Counted from the stretch's first letter, positions 1-7,375 are shown. The stretch: 8,574 nucleotides of DNA from JBEBGV01 sp040081265 (GCA_040081265.1 JBEBGV010000116.1:1-8574); one strand, 5' to 3'. The notes: a model not told the origin generated them from the letters alone. A program made the numbers and translations.

Positions 1-219
1 CCACTCGACAACATCTGCACGGGCGCCCGCTGCTGCAAGGGCACCGCGAGCACGGCAAACAACGACTGCGCGTCCGAGCACAAGACGCTCGTCGCGCTGG
101 CGGACGGCTTTCCCGATCCCGCGACGGGGCAGTGCACGATGATTTCCTCCGCGAGCAATCTCAAGGGCATCCCCATCTTCCTCGCCTCCCGCCAAGGGGA
201 GACGGTCACTCGTAACTAG
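1..219 (+). CDS. Secreted Cys-rich hypothetical protein, 3' end only (paralogue of the next gene)
   Basis: An open frame runs in from the left edge and ends at TAG 217-219, giving the last 72 residues of a protein whose start lies outside the window. Aligned without gaps to the C-terminus of the protein at 240-1361, 45 of the first 60 residues are identical. Shared blocks are RCCKGTASTAN, DCASEHKTL, and CTMISSASN followed by GIP. Five cysteines fall in this short tail; four match the downstream protein and one (residue 6 of the fragment) is Phe there. I recognise no named family and no heme (CxxCH) motif. By analogy with its paralogue it is probably exported, and the pattern of conserved cysteines suggests disulfides. 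The next gene starts 20 bases after this stop, so the two are probably co-transcribed. The reading frame and the paralogy are certain; the function is unknown. Confidence 0.85.
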   Translation, partial: PLDNICTGARCCKGTASTANNDCASEHKTLVALADGFPDPATGQCTMISSASNLKGIPIFLASRQGETVTRN

Positions 220-239
220 CAGCACTGGTGGAGGTCGTG

Positions 240-1361
240 ATGACAACGATGCGGATGGTTGGAGCGCTCGCGGTGCTCGCGTTGGTGTGGCTGGGCGCCG
301 GCGAGTTGCGCTTCACGGCGGCGGCCCCACAGGGGTCATCGCGCGCCTTCCTCATCGTCCGGTCGGACCTCGGGATTCACTATGGCAACACCGAGGAGGA
401 GTGTCCGGGCGGCTTCGAGATGACGGTCGAGGACGGGTATCTGGCCACGAAGACTCCAGCGGAGCGTGAGCGGCTGCTGCGGCCCGAGAACGCCAAGGAG
501 TACGCGAGTGGCTGGAAGAACGATTTCATCACCGGTCCTGGCGGCGAGAACGTCTGCAACAACCCCAAGTCGTTCATGAGCGACCCCCGCCATCCGGCGT
601 ACCGGGGTGTGAAGGGCAGCGTGGCGTACGGCCTGAACCTCGACGGCACGAAGGACGGTGCCGCCACGGCGAGCACGTGCGGCCATCAGAAGTTCAGCGG
701 CGTTGGCGGCGAAGCCGGCGTCGACAATCAGTTGTATCGGGCGGTTGGCTGCGCCAAGAACGTGCGCGGGCTGGGCGCACCGGCGAACCCGGTGCGTATC
801 GATCCGTTCCTGGTAGAGGTGACCGGTATCGACGATCCGAAGAACGACGATCGTGTCGAGGTCGGCATCTACTCGACGGACGACACACCGCTGCAGGGAT
901 CCGACGGACGGGCGCTGCCGAATCAGACGCTGGGCGTGACGCGGAATCCGCGGTGGCGCGCGACCGTGGCTGGCAGAATCGCGAACGGGCAGCTGACAAC
1001 CGACCGCCTCGAGGTCGTCCGGTTGCACCACGTGCTGCCGACCTGGGGACCGCTCGGCACCGACTATGACTTCGAGTTTCACGGTGCGCGGCTGAGGCTG
1101 GCGTTCGGGACCGACGGAACGCTCGCGGGCGTGCTCGCCGCCTACCGTCCGATCGAGAACATCTTCACCGTGGGGCGCTGCTGCAAGGGCACGGCAAGCA
1201 CAGCCAACACGGACTGCGCCTCCGAACACAAAACGCTGGCGCTCTTCGCGGACGGATATCCCGACCCAGAGACCGGCACCTGCACGATGATTTCGTCGGC
1301 GTCCAACATCACGGGCATTCCCGTCTTCGTGACCCGCGAGCCGCAGGTCAGCCGGCGGTAG
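240..1361 (+). CDS. Secreted Cys-rich hypothetical protein (tandem paralogue)
   Basis: This 373-residue protein belongs to no family I can name. I chose ATG 240 because GGAGG at 230-234 sits 5 bases upstream; an in-frame GTG at 228 would overlap that site. The N-terminus has a hydrophobic core (about residues 7-20) and an Ala-rich stretch near residues 27-29 that fits signal-peptide cleavage, so export is likely. The mature part has eight cysteines (55, 106, 147, 171, 314, 315, 326, 348), an even number consistent with disulfides. There is no CxxCH, lipobox or obvious catalytic motif. The C-terminal 70 residues form a conserved Cys module (RCC, then DCASEH, then CTMISSASN) that is about 75% identical to the end of the preceding gene. 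The following DUF1592-like gene starts at the base after this stop, which implies translational coupling and a shared job. An extracellular binding or structural partner of that protein is possible but unproven. Confidence 0.85.
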   Translation: MTTMRMVGALAVLALVWLGAGELRFTAAAPQGSSRAFLIVRSDLGIHYGNTEEECPGGFEMTVEDGYLATKTPAERERLLRPENAKEYASGWKNDFITGPGGENVCNNPKSFMSDPRHPAYRGVKGSVAYGLNLDGTKDGAATASTCGHQKFSGVGGEAGVDNQLYRAVGCAKNVRGLGAPANPVRIDPFLVEVTGIDDPKNDDRVEVGIYSTDDTPLQGSDGRALPNQTLGVTRNPRWRATVAGRIANGQLTTDRLEVVRLHHVLPTWGPLGTDYDFEFHGARLRLAFGTDGTLAGVLAAYRPIENIFTVGRCCKGTASTANTDCASEHKTLALFADGYPDPETGTCTMISSASNITGIPVFVTREPQVSRR

Positions 1362-2381
1362 ATGGCCGCCATCGGCGGGGCAGCGAGGCACCGGCGCTAC
1401 CGGGCACTGACTCCGGTGCTCGCGGTCGCCTTCGTGCTGGCGACGGCGGCACGGGCCGCCTCGCCCGCTCAGGATGCCGGCCCGTCCGGCGTCATGCACC
1501 GCCTCACTGAACGGCAGTATCGCAACACCATCGCCGACATCTTCGGCGAGGACGTCGAGGTGACCGGCCACGTGCGCAGAGGTCCGGTCTCGGAGATCGA
1601 TCTTCAGGAATACGAACGGATGGCCCGCGGGATCGCCGCGCAGGTGGTGGACGGCCGGCATCGCCAGGGCTTCGTGGCCTGCGTGCCCAGGAACGTCACC
1701 CTGCCGGACGACGCCTGCACCGCCACGTTCTTTCGCGGTATCGGTCACTTCATCTTCCGCCGGCCGCTCACGTTGACCGAGGTCCAGACACAGGTGGCTG
1801 CCGCCAGGGCCGCGACGGACATCACGCGAGACTTCTACGCGGGCCTCGGGGCGAGCCTCGCCACGATGCTGGTGTCGCCGACGTTCCTGTTCGACATCGA
1901 CGCGATCGAGCCCGATCGGGCGCGCGCCGGGTCGGCACGACTAGGCGCCTATTCACGGGCCTCGCGCCTGAGCCTGTTTCTCTGGAACACGTCCCCCGAT
2001 GCTGCGTTGCTCGAGGCTGCCACGCGTGGAGAACTCGAGACGGCTGCGGGTGTGACGACGCAGGTCGACCGCCTCATGGCCTCTCCGCGCCTCGCGCGCA
2101 CGATCGCGGCCGTCCTGTCAGACGCCGTTGTCGACGCCGAGGGCTGTGCGCTGCCGGAACTCCCGGCGCTCGAACGTGCGGTTCGCGACAAGGCCGCGGT
2201 GCCGGCGTGTCTCACGGAACGGATTTCCGAGTTCGCGCTCCGGCGCTCGCTGAGAGCCGACGAGAAGGACTGGATGACGGACCTGACGGGCCGATTCGTG
2301 AAGAGCGGTCACGACGTGCGTCTGCTGTTCCGGAATATCGCGACGAGCGAGGCGTTCCTCCGGGTTGTGCCCGCGAAATGA
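1362..2381 (+). CDS. Miniature DUF1587/DUF1595/DUF1592/DUF1585-type exported protein
   Basis: The 339-residue protein has a signal peptide (hydrophobic about residues 17-30, Ala-rich cleavage region near 30-34). It then shows, in order: a DUF1587-like segment (about 45-75, starting MHRLTERQYRNT), a DUF1595-like segment (about 100-160, with Cys107, Cys119 and FRRPL at 132-136), a DUF1592-like segment (about 170-250, with PTFLFD and RLSLFLWN near 202), and a DUF1585-like tail (about 280-335, with Cys283 and a terminal block resembling the usual S-x-AF ending). These domains normally occur in larger planctomycete/acidobacterial secreted proteins, often with cytochrome c and DUF1588 segments. Here there is no CxxCH, and the second half of DUF1592, DUF1588 and the start of DUF1585 appear to be missing with the frame intact. 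Four cysteines (107, 119, 262, 283) could form disulfides. ATG 1362 directly abuts the upstream TAG; the ribosome site is weak, so coupling is likely. The biochemical role of the family is not established. Confidence 0.8.
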   Translation: MAAIGGAARHRRYRALTPVLAVAFVLATAARAASPAQDAGPSGVMHRLTERQYRNTIADIFGEDVEVTGHVRRGPVSEIDLQEYERMARGIAAQVVDGRHRQGFVACVPRNVTLPDDACTATFFRGIGHFIFRRPLTLTEVQTQVAAARAATDITRDFYAGLGASLATMLVSPTFLFDIDAIEPDRARAGSARLGAYSRASRLSLFLWNTSPDAALLEAATRGELETAAGVTTQVDRLMASPRLARTIAAVLSDAVVDAEGCALPELPALERAVRDKAAVPACLTERISEFALRRSLRADEKDWMTDLTGRFVKSGHDVRLLFRNIATSEAFLRVVPAK

Positions 2382-2400
2382 CCTTGGGGAGGACCCTGCC

Positions 2401-2910
2401 ATGAGATCGATCTGCCGCTCGCTGACGGCCCTGTCACTGGTGTTGCTGATTCAGGGAAGCAGCGCGGCCCAGACCCCGCCTGCGCCATCGCGACCGGCCG
2501 CTGGCGCCCCCTCCGGCAACACCCGGACCGGGCGGTTGCTGCTGACACGACTGAACGTGCGTGACCTCGACGCCTCGCTGCGCTTCTTTTCAGAGGGGCT
2601 CGGCCTGAAGGAGGTGAGCCGCTTCTCGCCCTCGAAGGGGACCGCCGAAGTCTCGTTGGGCGATCCGGCGCATCCGTTGCCCTCCACGATCATGCTGGTG
2701 CACCGGGAATCGCGGACGGCGCCCTACAGCCCAGGTGAATGGGGAACAGTCGTGATGGAGGTCCGGGATGTGAAGCTGACCGCGGACGCGGTGGCCCGGG
2801 CCGGTGGCAAGGTGATTCGCGCTCCTGCCGGGTCCGCGGCGGCACCGGTGATCGTGGCGTTCGTGGCCGATCCCGATGGGCACGAGTTCGAACTCGTGCA
2901 GTTCAAGTAA
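2401..2910 (+). CDS. Exported VOC (glyoxalase/bleomycin-resistance fold) protein, probably not a metal-dependent glyoxalase
   Basis: The start is ATG 2401, with GGGGAGG at 2386-2392 placed 8 bases upstream. The 169-residue product has a signal peptide (hydrophobic residues 8-18, cleavage probably after SAA at 21-23), a Pro/Ala-rich linker (24-43) and one VOC domain (about 45-168). The domain aligns closely with E. coli glyoxalase I as I remember it: RLLLTRL at 45-51 against RLLHTML, and VAFVADPDGHEFELV at 152-166 against the corresponding C-terminal strand. Measured by that spacing, three of the four metal ligands are replaced (His5 by Leu48, Glu56 by Met98, His74 by Thr116) and only Glu122 is kept (Glu164). 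Lactoylglutathione lyase activity is therefore unlikely. A ligand-binding, dimerising or other VOC role outside the cytoplasm fits better. It lies 19 bases after the DUF1592-like gene and 9 bases before the RnfD-like gene, within the same operon. Confidence 0.85.
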   Translation: MRSICRSLTALSLVLLIQGSSAAQTPPAPSRPAAGAPSGNTRTGRLLLTRLNVRDLDASLRFFSEGLGLKEVSRFSPSKGTAEVSLGDPAHPLPSTIMLVHRESRTAPYSPGEWGTVVMEVRDVKLTADAVARAGGKVIRAPAGSAAAPVIVAFVADPDGHEFELVQFK

Positions 2911-2919
2911 CCCGCGTAC

Positions 2920-4533
2920 GTGAGCGCCGTCCCTCTGTTACTCGCTGGCGCCTTCGCCGTGGCCGGCGAGTATCTGCCGAGCGAACCCGTCGTGGCACTG
3001 CGGCTGTCGATCATCGCCGCGGCTATCGGCCTGTTGCTGTGGTACGCGGTTCTCTGGATACGAGGCGTACCGCTCACCATCAACGTCGTGATCCGGAAGC
3101 AGCACTGGATCCAGGCGCTCGCCCACTTCTCGATCTTTCTCTACTGGAGCACCGAGTGGCCCATGGTGCGGCTGTGGGCACCCCTGATCCTCACGCAGCT
3201 GCTCTTTGCCTACAGCGTCGACATGCTGCTTGCGTGGTCGAGGCGACGTAACTACGTGCTGGGCTTCGGCCTCTTCCCGGTCATCGGCAGCATCAATCTG
3301 TTTCTCTGGTTCACACCCGACTGGTTCGCCCTCCAGCTCTCGATGGTTGCGCTCGGTATCATCGCCAAGGAGTTCGTCACGTGGGAGAAGGAGGGCCGCC
3401 GGGCTCACATCTTCAATCCCTCCGCGTTCCCGCTCGCAGTCTTTTCGCTGGGCTTGCTCGTGACAGGCTCGACGGACATCACGCGCGGGTACGACGTGGC
3501 GACGCTGCTCGACGTGCCTTACATGTATGCGCTCATCTTCCTGGTGTCACTTCCGGGTCAGTTCTTCTTCGGCGTGACCAGCATGACGATGTCTGCTGCG
3601 GCGACCACGTACCTCTTCAGCGTCGTGTACCACCGCGCCACGGGCACGTTCTACTTCCCCGATACCTTCATTCCGATCGCCGTCTTTCTCGGTATGCACC
3701 TTCTGGTGACCGACCCGTCGACGTCGCCCAGGAGCGACGGCGGCCGGGTGGTGTTCGGCGCGCTCTACGGCGCGAGTGTGGTGCTGCTGTTCGCCGTGCT
3801 CGAGTACCTGGGAATGCCAAGTTTCTACGACAAGCTGCTCGCCGTGCCATTCCTCAACCTGACGATTCGCCGCATCGAACGGACGGCCGCGTCGTGGCCG
3901 GGTCCGCCAGCCCTGCTGGCCGGCATCACTGGACGGCAGAAGCATCTCGCCTGGATGTCCGTGTGGTGTTGCGGGTGCATCGCCGCCAGCGTGGCTCACG
4001 TCAATCTGCCACGCGCGAGCGGCACGACGGCCCTGCATTCCGCCGCCGTTGACGGGCGCGCTGCCGAGGTCCGGCTGCTGCTTGTCGCTGGTGCCGATCC
4101 CAATGCCGTCGACGACTACGGCACGACGCCTCTGTCCCTGGCGGTCCTCGAAGGGCGAGCGCCCCTGGTCAGCACGCTCGTCAGGGCGGGAGGCCACGTG
4201 AACGCGACGGGTTCCAATGGCCTCACGATGCTGATGCTCGCCGCACGTTCCAGCGCTGACGTCACCGAAGCGCTCGTGCGCAGCGGGGCGGAGGTCAACG
4301 CGCAGGATGCATCAGGGCAAACGGCCTTGATGTGGTCCGCGAGGGCCGGCAACACGAAGGCCGCCCAGACCTTGATTGATGCTGGCGCGGATGTTCATGC
4401 CCGCGATCGGGATGGGAAGACCGCGTTGGCGGTGGCCACCGAGAATGGCGACACCGCCATGGCCGGCGTGCTGCGTGCGAGCGCCGGGCGGAGTGCAGCG
4501 GGTGAGACAGCAGAAGGGAAGGTCGTGCGATGA
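2920..4533 (+). CDS. RnfD/NqrB/UnbU-like polytopic membrane protein fused to C-terminal ankyrin repeats
   Basis: The 537-residue protein has two parts. Residues 1 to about 362 are strongly hydrophobic, with roughly ten membrane segments (for example near 3-19, 27-48, 86-106, 113-131, 203-222, 249-264, 276-296 and 342-361). Motifs fit the NQR2/RnfD/RnfE superfamily and related UnbU-like orphans: HIFNPSAF at 163-170 and LVTDPSTSPRSDGGRV from 262. The flavin-attachment motif of true RnfD/NqrB (S-G-A-T) is not clearly kept; SAAATT at 225-230 is the nearest match. Residues 368-537 carry about five ankyrin repeats of 32-33 residues, starting at G368, G401, G434, G466 and G499, each with a G-x-T-x-L opening. 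A WCCGC cluster (349-353) lies in the last membrane segment. No other rnf or nqr genes are in view, so this is an orphan. The GTG start at 2920 has no clear ribosome site and lies 9 bases after the VOC stop; a later start would remove the first membrane segment. The membrane and ankyrin assignments are firm, the RnfD-like one moderate. Confidence 0.78.
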   Translation: MSAVPLLLAGAFAVAGEYLPSEPVVALRLSIIAAAIGLLLWYAVLWIRGVPLTINVVIRKQHWIQALAHFSIFLYWSTEWPMVRLWAPLILTQLLFAYSVDMLLAWSRRRNYVLGFGLFPVIGSINLFLWFTPDWFALQLSMVALGIIAKEFVTWEKEGRRAHIFNPSAFPLAVFSLGLLVTGSTDITRGYDVATLLDVPYMYALIFLVSLPGQFFFGVTSMTMSAAATTYLFSVVYHRATGTFYFPDTFIPIAVFLGMHLLVTDPSTSPRSDGGRVVFGALYGASVVLLFAVLEYLGMPSFYDKLLAVPFLNLTIRRIERTAASWPGPPALLAGITGRQKHLAWMSVWCCGCIAASVAHVNLPRASGTTALHSAAVDGRAAEVRLLLVAGADPNAVDDYGTTPLSLAVLEGRAPLVSTLVRAGGHVNATGSNGLTMLMLAARSSADVTEALVRSGAEVNAQDASGQTALMWSARAGNTKAAQTLIDAGADVHARDRDGKTALAVATENGDTAMAGVLRASAGRSAAGETAEGKVVR

Positions 4534-5561
4534 CAGCCCGGTTGATAGGCGTCTGGATTCTCGCGGGTCTCGCGAGCGCGTGCGGAGATACGCCGGCCCC
4601 GCCGTCGGATGCGGCGGGACGTCTGGGCGATCGGATGATCACCCTCGCCGAGGTGGACGCGAAGTGGCAGGAGATGAATCTGTCCGAGGCGATGCGGGCG
4701 CTCGAGACGGTCTACACCGGCCGGCGGACGGCGCTGGACGCCATCATCGGCGACGAAATCATCGCGCGGGCAGCGAAGGCAAAGGGTCTGAGCATCGAGC
4801 AGTTCCTGCGGGACGAGATCACGAAACGTGTGACGCCCATCGCCGACGGAGACGTCGAGGCGTTCTACGAGGCGAACAAGGCGCAGGCGGAGGGACAGCC
4901 CCTGGCGCAGGTGCGCTCCGCGATCGTCGAGCTCCTTGAACGGGAGCATCGGGACGACGCCCGTCTCGCGTTGCTGGCGGACCTGCGCAAGGACGCCGGC
5001 GCGAGCGTGATCGCGCTGCAGCCGCCGCGGCGGCCGGTCGAGGTGTTGCCAGGTGATCCGACGCGCGGACCGGCGTCCGCGGCCGTCACCATCGTCGAAT
5101 TCTCGGACTATCAATGCCCGTTCTGTGCGCGCGTTACACCGGTGCTGGCCCGGATCAGGGCGACCTACGGCGACCGCGTGCGGATCGTCTGGAAGGACTT
5201 CCCGCTTGAGGAGATTCATCCGCGAGCACTCATGCTGGCGAGTGCGGCCCGCTGCGCGGGAGAGCAGAAGAAGTACTGGGAGTTTCATGACTACGTGTTC
5301 GCGAACCAGGACACTGCGTCCACGGCGGCCGTGAACGATCTGGCGAGACAGTCGGGGCTCGACGCAGCCGCGCTCTCCGCCTGTGTGGCCTCGAAGCGTC
5401 ACGAGCACGCGGTGGCAGACGGGCAGTTTGCCGGGCACGGACTCGGCGTGGACTCCACACCCACCTTCTTCATCAACGGACGCCGGGTGGCAGGCGCGCA
5501 GCCGTATGACGTCATCGCGCGCGTGATCGACGACGAACTCTCGCGGGTGCAGCGACCGTAG
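4530..5561 (+). CDS. Lipoprotein with SurA-like N-terminal segment and DsbA-like thioredoxin domain (CPFC)
   Basis: The start codon overlaps the upstream stop (ATGA at 4530-4533), and GAAGGGAAGG at 4513-4522 lies 7 bases before it, so the two genes are translationally coupled. The 343-residue product begins with a short lipoprotein-type signal ending LASAC with Cys18; the -3 residue is Ala, so the lipobox is slightly atypical. Residues about 30-160 are helical and resemble the N-terminal part of SurA/PpiC proteins (G-x-x-x-x-T-x-x-E-V-D pattern at 33-43, then a stretch like the VTxxDVxxFYExNK region), but the parvulin isomerase domain is absent. Residues about 170-340 form a DSBA/Thioredoxin_4 domain: FSDYQCPFC with Cys196 and Cys199, a helical insert, and the cis-proline motif STPTFFING with Pro311. 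Expected role: thiol-disulfide oxidation or isomerisation outside the cytoplasm, anchored in a membrane. Nearby Cys-rich secreted proteins are plausible substrates. Confidence 0.88.
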   Translation: MTARLIGVWILAGLASACGDTPAPPSDAAGRLGDRMITLAEVDAKWQEMNLSEAMRALETVYTGRRTALDAIIGDEIIARAAKAKGLSIEQFLRDEITKRVTPIADGDVEAFYEANKAQAEGQPLAQVRSAIVELLEREHRDDARLALLADLRKDAGASVIALQPPRRPVEVLPGDPTRGPASAAVTIVEFSDYQCPFCARVTPVLARIRATYGDRVRIVWKDFPLEEIHPRALMLASAARCAGEQKKYWEFHDYVFANQDTASTAAVNDLARQSGLDAAALSACVASKRHEHAVADGQFAGHGLGVDSTPTFFINGRRVAGAQPYDVIARVIDDELSRVQRP

Positions 5562-5675
5562 GCGCGTCGCGCGATGTCGTGTGCGTCTCCGCTACCTGTA
5601 TTGTGGTAACGCCCGTCGCCTCATCTGCGTGCTAGCGTCGCCGCCGAACTCGCATCCCGCGCAGTGGAGGACACG

Positions 5676-7304
5676 ATGATCGACCGGCGCCGATTCCTTG
5701 TTGATAGTTCCGTCGCAGCGGCGGGAGTGGCTGCGTCCGCGGCTGTACCCCAATGGATGTTCGCGCAGGACGGTCCGGTTGCGGAGACCGCGTTCGGCAA
5801 GGTGCGTGGTGTTGTCGACGGCGGCGTCAACGTCTTCAAGGGCATTCCCTACGGCGCGTCGACTGCCGGCGCCAACCGCTTCATGCCACCGCAGAAACCC
5901 CAGCCCTGGACCGGCGTCCGGGACTGCACGAACTGGGGCGCGAACTGTCCGAGCGGTGGCGGCCCCGGAGCCGGTTCGGGAGCGGCCAGCACCAGCAAGA
6001 ACTTCCAGCTGCAGTTCGGCGCTGGTGGTGCACCGGGCGCGGCCGGGCCTGCACCGAGGTCGAGCGAGGACTGCCTGGTCGTGAATGTGTTCAGTCGTGG
6101 TCTTCGCGATGGGAAGAAACGCCCGGTCGTCGTGTGGATTCACGGCGGCGGGTTCTCCGGGGGCACGGGCTCAGGCGCGAGGACCGATGGCACGAACTTC
6201 ACGCGCAATCACGACGTCGTGAGCGTGTCGCTCAATCACCGCATCGGCCTGCTCGGCTACTGCTATCTGGGCGACCTCAATAGCGACTTCGCCAAGTCCG
6301 GCATGTCGGGGCAGCTTGACCTGGTCGCCGCCCTGCAGTGGGTACGCGACAACATCGCGGAGTTTGGCGGTGATCCAGGCAACGTGACGATTCAGGGCGA
6401 GTCCGGGGGCGGATCGAAGATTCACGTGCTGATGGCGATGCCCGCGGCGAAGGGGCTCTTCCATCGCGCGATCTGCCAGAGTGGCGTGATCCGCAGGACC
6501 GCGTTGGGGCTGAGCGTGCCCGATCGCGAGAAGGCAACGGCCGAGACGCAGAAGCTGCTCAAGGCGCTACAGATGAATCCCGCTCAGCTGAAGCAGATGC
6601 AGCAGCTGCCGCTCGAGCGCCTGCTCCACGAGGGCGCGTTCGCGCCGGTGGTGGGCACAGCCGACTTTCCTGAGGAGCCGAACCAGGCGATCGCGAAGGG
6701 TGGAGCGCGGGTGCCCTATCTCGTTGGCTGTACCAAACACGAGGCGCAGTTTCAGCTCGCGGTGGCCGGTGTCGATATCAGGACGCTGACGCACGAGCAG
6801 GTCGTGCAGCGCGCGCAAGGCCTCGTCGGCGCCGCGGCCGCCGACATGGTCGCGGGCTATCGCAGGAACTACCCGAACTACACGCCGGGAGATCTCCTCG
6901 TCCGCATCCAGTCCGACGGCACCAGGATCGCCTCGGTCAAAGCCGCGGAGGCGCACATCAAGGGCGGCGGCGCGCCGACCTTCATGTATCTCTTTCAGTG
7001 GGAGAGTCCGCGTCTGACCTGGCAGTCAGCGCACGGGATCGACTGCAGCTTCTACTTTGGCAACACCGAAGCGCTGGGCATGTCGAAGGGCGTGGCCGAC
7101 GCGCAACAGCTGGCGATGAAGACAAGTGCGGCCTGGGCCGGCTTTGCCCGCACCACGAAGCCCTCGAACACGGCAACCGGAGACTGGCCGGAGTACACCG
7201 TGGCGAAGCGCGCCACGATGCTCTTCGGGCCCGAGGATCGAGCCGCGATCGAGAACGACCCGATGGGCGCCGACCGCCAGCTGTGGGCGGCGGCCATGGG
7301 TTAG
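5676..7304 (+). CDS. Tat-exported type B carboxylesterase
   Basis: ATG 5676 was chosen because GGAGG at 5666-5670 lies 5 bases upstream; an in-frame GTG at 5664 overlaps that site. The 542-residue product is a normal length for the family. It opens with a twin-arginine signal (DRRRFLVD, residues 3-10, then a hydrophobic Ala/Val stretch and cleavage near residue 30), so it is probably folded before export. The alpha/beta-hydrolase core follows: VFKGIPYG at 53-60, the SEDCLVVNVF strand from 130, oxyanion-hole HGGGFSGG at 156-163, and nucleophile elbow GESGG with Ser243. The probable triad is Ser243, Glu356 (VGCTKHE) and His453 (AHGIDCSFYFGN region). The elbow has Gly where most members have Ala after the Ser. 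Expected reaction: hydrolysis of carboxylic esters; the substrate cannot be read from sequence. A 114-base gap separates it from the DsbA-like gene, so it may have its own promoter, although none is recognisable. Confidence 0.93.
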   Translation: MIDRRRFLVDSSVAAAGVAASAAVPQWMFAQDGPVAETAFGKVRGVVDGGVNVFKGIPYGASTAGANRFMPPQKPQPWTGVRDCTNWGANCPSGGGPGAGSGAASTSKNFQLQFGAGGAPGAAGPAPRSSEDCLVVNVFSRGLRDGKKRPVVVWIHGGGFSGGTGSGARTDGTNFTRNHDVVSVSLNHRIGLLGYCYLGDLNSDFAKSGMSGQLDLVAALQWVRDNIAEFGGDPGNVTIQGESGGGSKIHVLMAMPAAKGLFHRAICQSGVIRRTALGLSVPDREKATAETQKLLKALQMNPAQLKQMQQLPLERLLHEGAFAPVVGTADFPEEPNQAIAKGGARVPYLVGCTKHEAQFQLAVAGVDIRTLTHEQVVQRAQGLVGAAAADMVAGYRRNYPNYTPGDLLVRIQSDGTRIASVKAAEAHIKGGGAPTFMYLFQWESPRLTWQSAHGIDCSFYFGNTEALGMSKGVADAQQLAMKTSAAWAGFARTTKPSNTATGDWPEYTVAKRATMLFGPEDRAAIENDPMGADRQLWAAAMG

Positions 7305-7354
7305 CCCTCTCGTGTCACCGTCGCCGCATCCCTCAGCTGGTCGAGTACGGTGAG

Positions 7355-7375
7355 CCGGCCCGTGTGCGGGTCCGG
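7355..7375 (+). terminator. GC-rich hairpin between the esterase and cytochrome genes (weak terminator candidate)
   Basis: CCGGCCCG (7355-7362), loop TGTG, then CGGG (7367-7370), a bulged T, and CCGG (7372-7375) form an 8-bp stem with one bulge. An outer perfect pair GTCGAG (7340-7345) with CTCGAC (7390-7395) could enclose it. It starts 50 bases after the esterase stop. Only two T residues follow the inner stem, so it lacks the U-tract of a classical intrinsic terminator; an mRNA 3'-end stabiliser or a leader structure before the cytochrome gene is equally possible. Confidence 0.3.

Noticed and set aside
228..239. Upstream GTG start for the second Cys-rich protein
   Set aside because: The GGAGG at 230-234 overlaps this codon and is correctly spaced for ATG 240, so the GTG start would lack a ribosome site.
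336..1748. Long open frame on the minus strand (about 470 codons)
   Set aside because: It lies antisense to two well-supported plus-strand genes with ribosome sites, signal peptides and recognisable motifs. Its product is Arg/His/Pro-rich without motifs, as expected of an antisense frame in GC-rich coding DNA.
4395..5438. Long open frame on the minus strand (about 347 codons)
   Set aside because: It is antisense to the ankyrin repeats and to the SurA/DsbA-like lipoprotein, both with clear motifs. The minus-strand product is Arg-rich and has no recognisable domain.
5601..5635. Possible promoter TTGTGG ... TGCTAG before the carboxylesterase
   Set aside because: The spacing between the hexamers is 23 bases, too far for a sigma-70 promoter, and the -10 match is poor.
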